From Callipepla californica brunnescens (Eukaryota > Chordata > Aves > Galliformes > Odontophoridae): 64,000 bases of DNA. Position numbers and translations under genes: made by a program. Of the stretch, positions 1-12,063 are shown in pieces. Below the pieces are notes generated by a model. That model was given only the letters and a program-made list of their open reading frames with translations. It was not told the DNA's origin and did no database searches. Location of the stretch: NCBI GenBank assembly GCA_023055505.1, contig JALIRH010000010.1, forward strand, positions 6,454,001-6,518,000. The letters are read 5' to 3'. Each line of letters begins with the position of its first letter. Positions within the stretch are counted from its first letter, which is position 1.

Positions 1-1030
1 GCTCCGTTTTTTTGTGGAGCAAATTAATTCTAATATCAGGCTTACATTTGTGTAAAAATAAATGAAGGTCTTTTTTGCTGTGTTTTGGAATTAATGCATA
101 TGAAGCTTTATGCCAGCAATGTGTGAGGTTTCAGTTACAATACTGTAGGATAATACATAAGGATACACAGTTAGTGAACGATCCCCTTTGTTTTTCTGTT
201 CAAAACTAAATTGCTCATTTGAAGAGGACAGAGCAGTGAGAAGAACATTATGTTAAACTAATTGAACATTATCATAACCTGTAAAGATATGGAAAATTGG
301 ATTAAGGATATCACTAAAAACAAACCAAAAAGAAGATGACAAACACCGTATGCTGGGTTCCTCCCTCTGTACAGGACTGAAATATTTGGGTATCAAATTA
401 TTTCTGATTTAAGTATCAGTAGTAAGTGACTGAATCAGTACTAGGAATTTGCAATCCAGTCAGATTTGACTGTTATCTTTAAAGTGGTATCTTTCCACTC
501 AGGGATAAGAGTTTGATTGCCCTAATTCATTTAATCTTAGTTGTTTTCTATTTAATTGCTAAATCGTCAGCAAAAGTAAATCCTTAAGAAAATGAGGGAT
601 ACTACAAAAAGATAAAACTGAAGTGATAATTAGGACGTACTTTAGAAATGTGTGGTGATTGTTTTCATTGAGAAGAAATTTGACAGGCTGAAAGAGTGTT
701 GTTGGATGCTCCCTCTCCCTGCTTCATCTTTTTCCCTTCAGAGACACAGGAAAAATGTTTGCATCTTCTTCATTCAAACGTGTTTCTTTAAGGTTTCTGT
801 TAAAATCAGGCCTTACTAGTAAGTTTTCCTAATCTGTTCAGAAATTATGAAGACAGGTGAGTATTTGGCAATTTGGTATTCGCTTCATTGCAGTATTCCA
901 TGAACTCCAAAATGTGGTGAGAAATGAAATAAATATCCTTGAATGACCTGTGGGGTTACAATCAGTTAAATTCTGTCAAATTAAATATATAAAATATAAA
1001 CCATTATTATAGCAAATAAATGTTAGTGTC
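1..1030. other. AT-rich intergenic or intronic DNA
   Basis: No exon, RNA gene or repeat was recognised. The stretch is AT-rich with frequent stops in all frames, and CpG is rare. I see no splice-bounded open frame and no similarity to the CR1 copies found elsewhere in the window. Confidence 0.55.
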
Positions 1031-1109
1031 ATCTCAGTAGAGTAGGCATGGGGCAGGGAGAGAAAAGTGTTGCTGTTCAGACACTGTGAGTCCCTTAGGG
1101 TGTCAACTT

Positions 1110-1655
1110 CAACCAAATTAAAAAATGTGTGCCAGCCTCAAGTTGGCATGCTTGAGTTCACTTCACTCCAGTCAATGAGGCACCTTAGCGCAGTAAGCAC
1201 AATAGAGACAAAGAGATGCCTTGCAACTGACAGAGAGAGAAAAGAGTCCTTTGAGATGAAATGTTAACATAAGAAGTGAAAATGGTTTGTGGTAGTCTCA
1301 AGCTGGCTCTTTTGGGTTCACTTTCCTATAGTTACTGAACTATAGTGCTGTACGTTAACAGAGGAGTCTCAATAAAATTAGAAAGATATCCTAAAAAGGA
1401 CAGAAGACGAGAGAGAGTGAAAGAGAAAGAGAGAGAGGGAGAATTCTTTTGATAAGAAGCTTAACAAAAGTGGAAAAAAATGGTTTATGTGAATGTTAGT
1501 TTTCATGGCAGTCTCAAGCTGACACTTGGGCTCCCTTTATTACAGTCAGTAAGCTACTTTAGCAAACAAAGGAGAATGGAGAGAGGGATGGCTGGAAACA
1601 ACAGAAAGGGAGAGAAAGAGAGACTTCTTTGACAGCAGTAACATAAAATCTCTGC
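1110..1655. repeat. Three-copy diverged tandem repeat with GA-rich tracts
   Basis: Three related units follow one another. Each starts with a variant of GTCTCAAGCTGGC (anchors near 1134, 1294 and 1509). Each continues with a GGGTTCACTTT-like block and a block ending in CAGTCA/AGTTACT. A purine-rich GAGAGA tract follows (near 1230, 1410 and 1605), then a TTCTTTTGATA..AGTTAACATAA-like block. The anchors are about 160 and 215 bp apart, the difference lying mostly in the middle and GA-tract lengths. Divergence between copies is high, so the array is old. It could be an old minisatellite or stacked fragments of an LTR-like element; nothing in it allows a family name. The open frame at 1067-1267 is incidental. 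Confidence 0.7.
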
Positions 1656-4600
1656 TTGTTTTTCCATTTTTAAAACATTTTCTGTAAGGCAGAGAAACAC
1701 AAATGTCTGAATCTTTGTGAGGTTACTTCATAGACAATTAAACAATTTAAATGCTGAGATTTTAAATTTGCGTAAGCAACATAGCTGCTTAATTGAGCTC
1801 AATAAAAAGATAGAATAGGGGCAGTGAATTGCCTTCTTCCTAAAAAGAATTTTCTTCAGCTTGCTGTTTTCAAGTATTAATAAATAACAAGGAAATTCTG
1901 CATTCCACTGTAGTGTTGAATCCATTCTAAATTTTCATTATATATGAAAATATATTGGAAATATAATCAACAAAATATCTATCTATATATGTAACACATT
2001 TTAATTTAATGGTTGCAAGTTTATACCTACATCACATGATTAAGCAGTGAATCTAGCTTTCTAAACAGATACAAGAAGAATTGCTAAACCATCTTTCCCA
2101 GCATTCAATCCAGTCCTTTGAGTTTTAGGTATTTAATTCAATCTAGTATTTCAGGTTTTAGGTATTGAAGCTCTGCCTCTGACCTCTGGTTCTCAGAATA
2201 CTTTGGAAAGGAAATATTTTTTATTAGCATCCTCAAATTTAAACTTTGCAAGGTGAATATGAGAGTAAAAAGACTACAGGTCTATGGTACCTGTTAGGTA
2301 AATATATGAAGTAAAATAAACCATATCCATCAAAGCTGTAATTAAAAGACTTGTGAAAACTGGCAGATTCTGAACAACATCTATTCACTGTAAGATGGAC
2401 CATTAGATGTCTGGCTGACAAATGTTTTCATTCTGAACCTAATGTGCACTGATCATATGTCATCTGCAAATTCTGTAGAGGCACACTTTGGAAAGGAAGG
2501 GAAGTCACAGTCACAAATTATTCTTGCCCTCCATTAGGCAAATTGTCAAGTTTACAGAATCAATATAAGATTCTTTATAATACGCTGATTGGTAGACATC
2601 CATGAGCAAAAGCAACTGGACAACCAAAGATGAAGCTTAATTAGAGCAGAACTTGCTTTTACCGATGTCAGATTATGAAGATACACTTACAAGGAAACAA
2701 CACTGAAGCTTCCAGCTTCATCATATTAATCATTCCACTGCACTCCAACTTTACTGGTCTTTTAATAAAATTTCTGTATGGAGGGAAGAAAAAAGCTTTG
2801 CAAAGAAAACTAAACGTTCATGTATTGAACAAGATGAATATGTTTAAAAAGCCTGATATAAATATTTTAAAATATGCAATGAGTAAATAGAATTTGCAAA
2901 TGGCATAGAAATTAGGAGAAAAAAAAGTGACTTATGTGAACAAATTTCTGTTTTTTTGTTTGTTTTTTTTTTTGTAAAACAAAAGCATTCACACCAGCCT
3001 TACGCTGTTTTTCGCATTGCATGATTGTTCACTGAAGTTGTGATACATCTGCTCCATAATGACTTAGTTTGAAATGTTTGAAGACCCATATAACAAGTAA
3101 GTAGCAAATTACATCATTCAATACAATAAAATGTAATTTATGGTAAGAGTCAGGAAACTTGAGCAGTTCAAAGTTTTTCATTAATTTCTTTCAGCTATTC
3201 AAATATTCAAGAAAAACCTCTAAGATATTAGAAAATCCCCTGATACTTCCAAATCTTCTTGGACTGGTCTCTCAGACCTAAACTTCAGTTATTTTGTTCT
3301 TTGAAAGGCTCTTTGATAGTGTTTGTCCAAGGCTAAGGACACCTGAGGATTGAGTTCTATGTATCAGGTCACTGCTAAGCTAAATCAGTTAAATTATATG
3401 TGAATTCCTCAGAAAAAAATGTTTTCTGTATCTGTAGTCTGGCCAGTGTTAGAAGAACACAGAGAGCAGACGGTGAAAAAGAAGTGAAGATGGTACTTCT
3501 TTCAGCAGTGAAAATGTGCTTTTGTGATTCAGGTTAATAATGTTTCTCTGGATTTTGTAGCTGATGATAGTGTTCATGAGGGGCTACCACATCCATGGGA
3601 CTTTGATAGCAGCAGCACTCAAGACTAAATTTTTGTTTGCTTTTTTACTAATCCATTAAATTGTGACAACGCCCTCAACTTTGTATCAGAATATTTAGTG
3701 CTGAAAAATGAAACATTTTAACTCAAGTCTAATGAAGAAACAGGAGTGAGAACTACAAAGTGAGACTGGTATTCAAAAATAAGAGAATAAAACAAAAAAG
3801 GAGAAAACTAGATAAGAGTGAAGGAAAAGGATGGGAGATGAAAAGAGGCTGGATAAGGAAAGCAATAAAGCTGGCTGTCACCAGACAAAGAGGAATGTTT
3901 GCATTAAGCCCAGCAGTGCTGGTCCTGCATTATGGAGTCCACTGAGTTCTTCTCTATTTTATTGACATCTGTTTTGACTTGATGAATAACTCAGTCCCCA
4001 AGTTTAGGTGATTTGAGAGACTAGTTCCGAATTATTAACTACCTGTGATATGAAAACAATCACGTTTAATTGGTAAGGGTAAAAAACAAGTGGCAAGAGT
4101 AAACTTGCAACACTAAATCAAAATATTCTTTTTTCTGCCTTTCTAATGTGGGGGTGTGAGAAAGACAGACTGACATCCATCTGCTTGGACTACTGAGACT
4201 AATCTGAACAAACATGCAGCATACTAAATGCTCCTCCCAACCCCTCAAGAATGAGCACTTCTGTTTAGCATTATTGTATGCCATCCAGTTTTCTAAGCAA
4301 CAGAAATTCCGATGTACCACCAGACGGTTCATGTAAATACTGTTAATGATTACTGTCCACTTTCTGCCAAAAACAATACCAATGCTGCTACTTTACTTCA
4401 TGTAATTCTTTTGCTACTGGTTTATAATGAGCCTTGAAGTAAAAGTGCAGCAGTAAGCACCGTCTCCCTCACCTTCCCTCCATGTTTTGAGTGATGACTG
4501 TTTCTGACATGAAGGCTTTAGCTCTTTAAACTTAGATGTTCTGTTAATGTGTCTTTTTCCAAAAAAAGTGATCGTACTTGTCAAAGACAGTTTTGGTGTC

Positions 4601-7600
4601 TAGAAAAAGTGAAGAAAACTTCTGGGATTTAAGGTAACATCTTACAGCTTAGTTTTAATTTACATTTCATGATCAACTGCATTTCTCAACAGCAAGTACG
4701 CCAAGTTACTGTTGAGACATATACTGCACTAGGTGTGATGCCTATAAAACAGTTTTTCTACCACTTGTAAGGAAGTAAAAGAATTATGGGTAGCATTCAG
4801 GAGTGATAGGATGAAAAGACATTTTTGCGCGCCTAGCACTAGAATAAGGGAGAGGGGAATGTGTTTTTGGGAGCCCAGGTGTCCTGCATAGTAGTTCATT
4901 TATGAGTAGGATATAATCAAGCTGTCTTATGTGTGCAGTTGCTTGACTGTGTCTGTAACATGTTCTATCACCACTACCATATAGTGTCCAACCTGAATTA
5001 ATACAGCTGGAACAGATGCTAAATGATGGTACCCAAGTCACTGATGTCCTATTTTACACTTCATTTTGTGATTGGTGTGAAGCTGTGTGAGCATTTGATA
5101 TCCATCTTGGATTTTCACCATGTGACCTCACATTTATAGGCTATAAATCCATAATCAGCTACTGAGCTGATTTTAGTATTGCTTCAACTGCGTACATGAG
5201 ACAAAATATTTGGAAATAACCTTTCATTAAATGTGCTTACAGGAATGACTACTGAAGAAACTGAAATGTTATATTTAGTATAATACCCTAGCAATGAAGG
5301 AAAAAGAGAGGGAACTTGCTATATGTACTTATGTAAACATCTGAGGGTGTTCTACGTATACTTGAACTCCATTCACAGGATTTGAGATAAAATCTCCAAA
5401 AACGTATACAAAACTTGTTTTGTTATTGCATAGGTTCTTGTAAGAAAAAATATTTTAAAATCCTTTTACTACTGCTGTGCTTTCAAAGGAAAGTCCCCTT
5501 TGTGTTTTGAAGATTAAAACCAGCTCTTCTTCCCCTTCCTGTTTGCAAAGTGAAAGTTTTGATAAACCACTGCATTTAGTTCTCTGTGCTCCTCCCACCC
5601 CATTAAATACATTAAATGTTGTTTCAGATGATTAGTTGTTCCCCTTAAAGATTGTTGTTTTTCCTCATTATTAGCAGACATTGTGATGAAATGGGGCAAA
5701 CTTCACCTCTTTGAGCAGAATTCTCTACATAATACTTTCAGCAATAGCCACAGGAACCTGAAGTTTCAATGGCTTTGAACCCGCAGATTTTTTTTGTGAT
5801 TTACTAGTATGGACTTCAGTGGTCATAGCATACCCTGGCTACCCAAAGTGAGCTTTGTACTGTAGGAAGGTAGTAAGGCACAGTATAACATGAAGAAATT
5901 ACTTTGCCTTTTTATTCCTCTATATGTTCCAGAAAATGGGTTTTAATACTAGCAGGCCCTCTGAAGTACTGTCAAGATTAATAGAGTGCTGAAAATGCTA
6001 TTTCTGTAAATATGGAAGATCGTGTTATGCATCAAAGCCTAGTCTGGAAGGACTACACGATTAATCTTAGCTTACACGTGTAGCCATGCTGATTCCAGTG
6101 GGTTATAGTCCTGTTGCAGAGCAATATCTTGTTACATACAGACAGGTTACTCACGATTCTGCTATTCACATGAATGCTTTCTTCCTCTCTGTCTCTTTAA
6201 GAAATTGAATCTTCATTGACTCACAGATGACTGTATCAGATTCATAAAAAAAGGTCTTTCACTTCTCCCTGGGCTTATGCTGTATCATGAATTGTCACCT
6301 TAAAGACAGCAAGCCACCTCATTATGGTTACAATAGACAAATTCCTGAGCATGCGGTCTGCTTTTATGGCCTTGACTTGTACGTTTTTTACCTCAGAGAC
6401 TTGCCACTCATGTTGACACAGATTTGTTGTGTGTGATGAAGTGATAAAATCAATGAAGAGGACACGTGCTTCTCTAGCTTTCAGAAAGACTTTATTATTT
6501 ATTGTTTATTGTTGTAACTTAAATCCACTGAACAATTTTCTGCAAAGGTACATTTACTTTTTGGATTTGTTTTATTCTGCCTGCAGCTTAGAAGCTGCTC
6601 TTAGTGCATACTGTACGTGTTAGCTTTCCAAAAGTTACACTGGAAAAAAAAAGAAGAGTGTAAATCTATATGTCTTGGCAAGAACTGTACCCAAGGGGAT
6701 GTGGAGGGAGGAGAAGCATTAAGTAAACTATTTTAGGGAAGAAAAAAAAAAAAAAAAAGCAACTGAATGCTAAGTATTTTTGTGTTATCATCTTTTTTTG
6801 CCCAGCAAAATACATTGCTATTTAACAAAATAAGGATAGCCAAGAAAAAAAAAATTCTTGTATTTTAAGGCATATCAGTGACTAGAACTCTCTGATAAAA
6901 TTTTCATTTTCATTTCAATTATTAATTTTGGCAGTTAAAAAAAAAAGTAAAAACACCTGTTTACAGCAAAAAAACATAAAAATTACTATGAAAAGGGCTG
7001 GAGAATGACAGTGTAATTTCTGAGGAAGCTGAACATCTTGTGAATGTGTACGGCACCTACTGTTACACATACCTAGTGAGAGAAGCTACTAGTCAGTTGG
7101 GGAAGTCTAAACCTCTAAAAAGCTTCCAGTCTTTTTTTTATTTAATTAGCAATCTTTGATCATCTCCTCTCTATTTCTCTGCTCTCTCTCTGAGAATTGA
7201 GTGGGTGAAGAGCAAATATCTGGCATTTTGGTAAGGACAAGAAGAATGAAGCATGTTCATTCAGTGAAGAATAAAAATGTATTGATATAATCTAGAATAT
7301 GCTGATGATAAAAATTATGCTGTAGGCAGAAAGGATATGGCCACAGAAAAGTTTGTCAACAACTCTGTATTGGCTACATGTAAGAAAGTATTTGAAAGGA
7401 ACTACTGACAAAAGTGGATTTTTATTTTACTTTGCAGAAGCATTCATAACATGGCAAACTGTGGATAAAGGTATCTTAGTCCATAGGTTTTTGTATTAAG
7501 CATTGCCAAAGTCATTTCCCATGGTCATGGGCTCAGTGCTAATATGCATGGGAACAAGCTAAAATTTAGATGCATTTATAATAAGCCTACATTGGTGAGA

Positions 7601-8781
7601 GTTACACTGATGCTTGGTTTTACTTGCAAACATGGTTTATTTGCAAACATTTTTAAAGCTTTCTGTGGAACAGGGATATTCTCAGCTGTTACAGATTGTT
7701 TGTCCATTTTTGAATTTACCTCTTTTGCTTTAAGTGTGACATTAGACAAATTACCTGATTTTCTTGTTTCTCACTCTCATACAGCTCAACTTAATTCATA
7801 TGAGCTGCATATTCCACACAAGTGTAATTTGGTGGGAACACTGAAAAGAAAAGGAAAAATCTGATTACAAGTGATTTTGAAACTGAATCTGACTGGTAGA
7901 CCAGTCTATTCCTGGCTGGTGTATTTTGAAGGCTTTCATTGAGAAATGTAACTGATCGCAGTCAGTAAGTTCTTATCAATATATGGATTCTCTGGTAGAA
8001 ATAGCTAAAAAGATGACATACAACTGTCTCAATCTGAAATTTGGGGAGATGGAATGAAAAATTTGACAGATCAGATGAAAAAGTGAGACTTGCTGGAAGA
8101 CTGACCTCTGCCTTGATTCAGGGCATCTGACCACTGCTTTTTAAGATAGCGTGAAACGTCAGTGTCCTGCTCAGCTTCTCTCTACCCCAGGACACACATT
8201 ACATCATGTTCTTATTATCTTTGATTAGCCAGGATTTTTATAGCTGAGGACCTTGCAACCGAGATAAAAAATATAGACCACTGCAATGCATCATTTTACT
8301 CAGGGAAGAGTATGGTGGCTTCTCAGAAGTATGAAGTGGTGAAGCATATAGAATGCAGAATGTGATTTGAGAAAGAAGCATAGGTTTATGCGCAATAAAT
8401 TGCACTTGTTATCTGCATGGGATCTTTTTATTTATTTATTTTCATATGGTTAAAATTAATCTTACACTAAGGACTTCTTTCCTGCCTACCCACCACATAT
8501 AATATGTCAGGAATTCTGCAGTGAAAAGGTCAACTTTAGCAGTCCTGTCCAGAAGAATGGATTAGAAAGGAATTCAGGATCTAAATGCTTCCTCTGGAAA
8601 GCAATAGACATTGAATCAGCTGATGTTCTGCTGTCTTTGCTGAGACAGCCTGCCATCAAATGCTCTTTCTTCACTGTCACAAATGTCTTCCAATTTTTTG
8701 AAAATTTTATGTAAAACAGTCACTATCTCAAAAGTACATTGTTATGGAAAGATTATGCAAAGAGTTTCAATTAATTTATCT
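1656..8781. other. Long gene-free stretch, unique AT-rich DNA
   Basis: No coding exon, RNA gene or clear transposon was recognised. The stretch holds A- or T-homopolymer tracts, for example T-rich near 2950 and a 17-base A run at 6742-6758. The longest open frame is 106 codons (7544-7864, plus) and has no recognisable domain. A faint match to the 3' end of L3/CR1-type repeats near 4845-4890 is too weak to call. The 7500-7870 part is more complex in base composition than its surroundings and is listed as a possible conserved noncoding segment. Confidence 0.5.
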
Positions 8782-9542
8782 TAGAATAATATAATGTCAG
8801 GATGGAAAGGACTTAAAGATCATCTGCTTCTAATTCCCTACTCTGGGCAGGGTTCCTAGCTACTAGATCAGGCTCCCCATGGCCCTCTCCAACTTGGGCT
8901 GGAACACCTCCAGGGCTGGGGCATGCATAACTTCTCTGGCCAGCCTGTGCCAGTACCTCACCACCCTCTGAGTAAAGAATTATTAATAACATCTAACCTA
9001 AATTTCCCATCTTTTAGTTTAATGCACTGGAAGAATGAAATGAGATCCTTCCAGAGCCTTCAGTGTCCTGTTCAGACTGAACAAACCTAACTCCAGCCCT
9101 CTAATCATCTTCATGGCCCTTGGGGGCCCCAGACCTGGGTACAGTGCTTCAGATGGGATCTCATGAGTTCAGAGAGGAGCAGTCTTCTCTCTCTCTGTGC
9201 TCTCCATCCCTCTTTTCATACAGCCCAGGATACTGCTGACCTTCTGGGTTGCAGCCATATGCTGCTGGTTCATGTTCAGCTTTTTGTCTGCCAGGGTCCC
9301 CATGTCCTTCTCCACAGGGCTGCTCCCAGTGAGTTATCTTAGCCTGTACTTATATTTAGGATTGTCCTCACCCAAGCATGACAACTTGTACTTGGTCATG
9401 TTGAACCTCATTAGATTTACATGGGCCCTCTTCTAAAGCCTGTCCAGATCCCTCTGGGTGGCTTCCCTTCCTTCTCTTGTGTCAGATACACCACTCAACT
9501 TGGACTCATCAGTAACCTTGTTGAGGATTCATTACAGCCCCT
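8782..9542 (-). mobile_element. CR1 LINE fragment, 5'-truncated (ORF2 end plus 3' UTR)
   Basis: Read on the minus strand, this matches the terminal part of a CR1 non-LTR retrotransposon. The element's 3' terminus lies at about 8782, with the typical end pattern (GATGATCTTTAAGTCC-like, then a CATT..ATTCTA end). The body runs up to 9542, where it is truncated inside the reverse transcriptase region of ORF2. Near 9505-9516 the catalytic F-A-D-D position reads V-T-D-E, so the copy is dead. CR1 copies are characteristically 5'-truncated and lack poly-A tails, as here. Plus-strand open frames in this interval, such as 9197-9436, are antisense shadows. Family membership is firm; the subfamily is not determined. 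Confidence 0.9.
9100..9542 (-). pseudogene. Broken C-terminal part of CR1 ORF2 (reverse transcriptase)
   Basis: The minus strand, translated with frame changes, gives the usual CR1 ORF2 C-terminal succession. It runs from the catalytic-site region (near 9510) through a segment corresponding to the family's conserved KLNM-type motif (near 9285-9300) into the region before the 3' UTR. Frames are interrupted and the catalytic aspartate pair is not intact. In active CR1 elements ORF2 encodes an endonuclease and reverse transcriptase that act together at the chromosomal target. Here the endonuclease and most of the polymerase are missing because of 5' truncation. The lower boundary, where coding becomes 3' UTR, is approximate. 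Confidence 0.7.
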
Positions 9543-11078
9543 TAAAAATGTTAATTGTATGATATTTTAGGCAGAGTTGGAGGAGCTGTCTTGGTGAGCA
9601 AAGTGTGGAAACAGGTTAGGGAATAAGTTATGATTCTAATGAACAAATTAGCGCTCTTCACCTTGTTTATTCTTTCACTTGCATCATCTTAGAGAGATGT
9701 AGTTCTTTACTGCACTGAGCCTTAAAAACTTACTTTTAGCTTACTGTACATGGCCTTGCTGAATCCAGTGAGACTATCTGTAACATGTAAAGTTAAGCAT
9801 GTGCATACACCATTTGTGAAGTCATGACATGTTTTTAAATTAGTGACTAGAATACGAAGGCCATGGTTCTTGATGGTGACCTCCTGTTCTGTACACCAGT
9901 AAGGGAAGTAACTTTGTCTATGAATTTTTAATAAGTTCTGAGAATAGAAATGTTGAGGTGCTCAAACCCAACCCACTATGAATTTCAGGGCGTGCAAAGT
10001 CATGCAAAAACATTTCTAAAGCAAGTCACCCCTCCCCACCGCCACCCCACACTCCCCAACTGTGTGAAATGTTTGAAAAAGTGTGTGCTGTCTAGTACAC
10101 TCTCAGTCCTTAACAGGGTTGTGATTATTCTCAACTGAGGCATTTAAATACCTATAGAATTACAAAATATTATAATGCATACATCTTGCTTTATGTTTGT
10201 CAAGCACAACGAGAATTTGAAGGAAAAAATAAACTGATGTACTAAAAATTGTACTAATACCTCATTCTCAGTTTTGAGTGACTCGGTCCTTCAGTGTTTC
10301 ACAGTATTATCCAGTGCTTTTAGAATGATTTATTTAGCAACATATTTTGAAACTGTTTTTTTTTTTTCTTTTTTTTTTTTTTCCATTGTCTCTAGCTGCA
10401 GTTTTATTGAATACTCATGTTTACTTACTGAAGTGTATTTCACTTGGAGTGGAAATGCAAAACATTAGTGCAGGCTTTGTGAAATTTACCACTTCTCTGA
10501 TATGTGAAAAGTACTTTAGATAAGGACATTGCTTCAATAGTGCTGGGGGGGAAAAAAACCCATAAGCTCTTCAAGCAAATACAGACTGCTTATTTGTCAG
10601 TGTTGTCTATATTTATCAGGCTCATTGATTCGGTATGCTTTTTGTCAGAGTTAAATTCTACTGATTTCCTCAAAGATTCATTCTTTTTTTTTTTTTTACT
10701 AGCTGTATTGCAAAGTATTTTTTTCTTCACTCATCTGGTTTTATTTCGCCATAGCAAGAATGTAAAACTGGTATTTCAAGGGAGCTAAGGCATGAAGGGC
10801 TGTGCAAAACTAAGTGCAATATGTTAGTTTTTTACTTCATCTAAATATTATTTGTCTGAATCTCTTCTTGATTTGTCCTGATTTCCCATCCTGGTAGAAT
10901 TGTACTCACTGTATTCGAAGTTTAGATATTTCCATTATATAAATGCCCCTTTTTTTTTTTTTTTAATATATATATACCATACACCAAATCTCTACATTTT
11001 GTTATTTTGTTTAACCAGTAAATGGAAATGGCATTTATAATCTACAAAGCATTAAAACTGCTTACAGATTACTTACAT
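9543..11078. other. Gene-free stretch with T-rich tracts
   Basis: No gene was recognised. T-rich tracts lie at about 10356-10382 and 10682-10698, and a T run followed by a short (TA)n lies at 10950-10976. A C-rich patch near 10027-10060 is short and shows no motif I can name. Small open frames at 9950-10138, 10274-10468 and 10504-10788 are lengthened by homopolymers and look incidental. Confidence 0.5.
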
Positions 11079-11238
11079 CAGTGGCTTATAACCTTTTTGA
11101 TTTGTGGATCCCTAAGTACTTTTCAGTGGAGGCATGCATCTCCGTGCAGCAAAGGTTAACTTACTGCAGTAAGCTTCCTTTTCATTGCAAGGTTCTGTGA
11201 ACCCAAAGAGTCTGCAGACCACATGTTGAAAATTATTG
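11079..11238. mobile_element. Short nonautonomous hAT-like DNA transposon (MITE), degraded
   Basis: A 160-bp block begins CAGTGGCTTATAACCTTTTT, the kind of end typical of hAT-Charlie elements (CAGTGGTTCTCAACC-like). Its other end, reverse-complemented, begins CAATAATTTTCAACATGTGG. The two ends agree at roughly two thirds of positions, including the terminal CA and the internal AAC. Flanking 8-mers, ACTTACAT (11071-11078) and ATCTACAT (11239-11246), agree at 6 of 8 positions, consistent with a decayed 8-bp target duplication, the length hAT transposases make. There is no coding capacity, so it would have been mobilised in trans. The exact family is not identified. Confidence 0.6.
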
Positions 11239-11649
11239 ATCTACATTATTTATATATGACTTGTTCGCTGCTGAAGGGTTCCTGCTTTTGAGATGATTCA
11301 GTAACACCATGCAATAGTTTTCAGGAAGGAATTTGAAAAAGAAAATGTAACCCTTAAAAGGGGAGATTTAGATCAATAAAATGTTTCCAGGATTCAGGAA
11401 TTAGACATCCTTCTTGCCAGTAATGATAGAATCTCAAAAATAATAGCTGGTTGTCAGTTATATATTTTACTTCAGCGGTATTTTGCAGAGATCCCACGCC
11501 TGCAAGAGTTGGACAAATCAGTTTAGTGCTTATTTAGTGTGTGCCATTGAATTCGCTTGGTGGCTGCCACTCAAAGGATTCCTTTTGCTTTAAATTGTTT
11601 TTAAGATATTTCTGTTGACTAAAAAAGATCATCCCAGATAGGGGTCATG

Positions 11650-11672
11650 TGTTTTGTTTTGTTTTGTTTTTT
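11650..11672. repeat. (GTTTT)n simple repeat
   Basis: Four consecutive GTTTT-type units lie immediately before the CR1 copy that starts near 11681. This may mark the T-rich site into which the CR1 inserted, but it could equally have expanded later. Confidence 0.8.
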
Positions 11673-11680
11673 AACAAGAA

Positions 11681-12063
11681 AAGCTGAAGCAGGTGGGTTT
11701 GTTTGACTTGGAGAAGACAATGCTCTGGGGAGACCTCATTGCAGCCTTCTAGTGCCTAACAGGAATACTTACAATCAGGAGGGAGACAGGATTTTCACGT
11801 GGTCTGATTGTGATAGGGCGAGAGAGTATAGTTTAAAAGAGGGGAGATTTGGTTTAGATATCAGGAGGAAATTTTTTACTCAGAGGGCAGTGTGGCCCTG
11901 GAACAGGTCACCTAGAGGAGCTGCGGGTGCCCTGTCCCTGGAGGTGCTCAGGGCCAGGTTGGAAGGGGCCCTGGTCAACCTGATCTGCTGGGTGGCAACC
12001 AGCCCACAGCAAGGGGTTGGGATTGGATGATCTTTAACGTTCCCAAGGTATCCTGTGATTCTT
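11681..12063 (+). mobile_element. CR1 LINE 3' fragment, 5'-truncated
   Basis: This plus-strand fragment covers the very end of CR1 ORF2 and the 3' UTR. It opens with the GGGTTTGTTTGACTTGGAGAAG-type block, which in CR1 encodes the G-L-F-x-L-E-K segment. It passes through AACAGGAATACTTACAATCA and the AGAGGGGAGATTTGGTTTAGAT block, then the GAGGTGCTCAGGGCCAGGTTGG block, and ends GATGATCTTTAACGTTCCCAAGG then GTGATTCT. It shares the middle blocks with the copy at the right end of the window (63627-64000), so both belong to related CR1 subfamilies. The open frames at 11752-12030 (plus) and 11880-12077 (minus) lie within this noncoding sequence and are incidental. Confidence 0.92.

Noticed and set aside
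4840..4890. Possible L3/CR1-like 3' fragment (GGGAAT and CCCAGGTGTCCTGC words)
   Set aside because: Only about 25 bases fit and the flanking blocks expected on either side are absent.
9197..9436. 79-codon plus-strand open frame
   Set aside because: Antisense shadow of a minus-strand CR1 ORF2 remnant.
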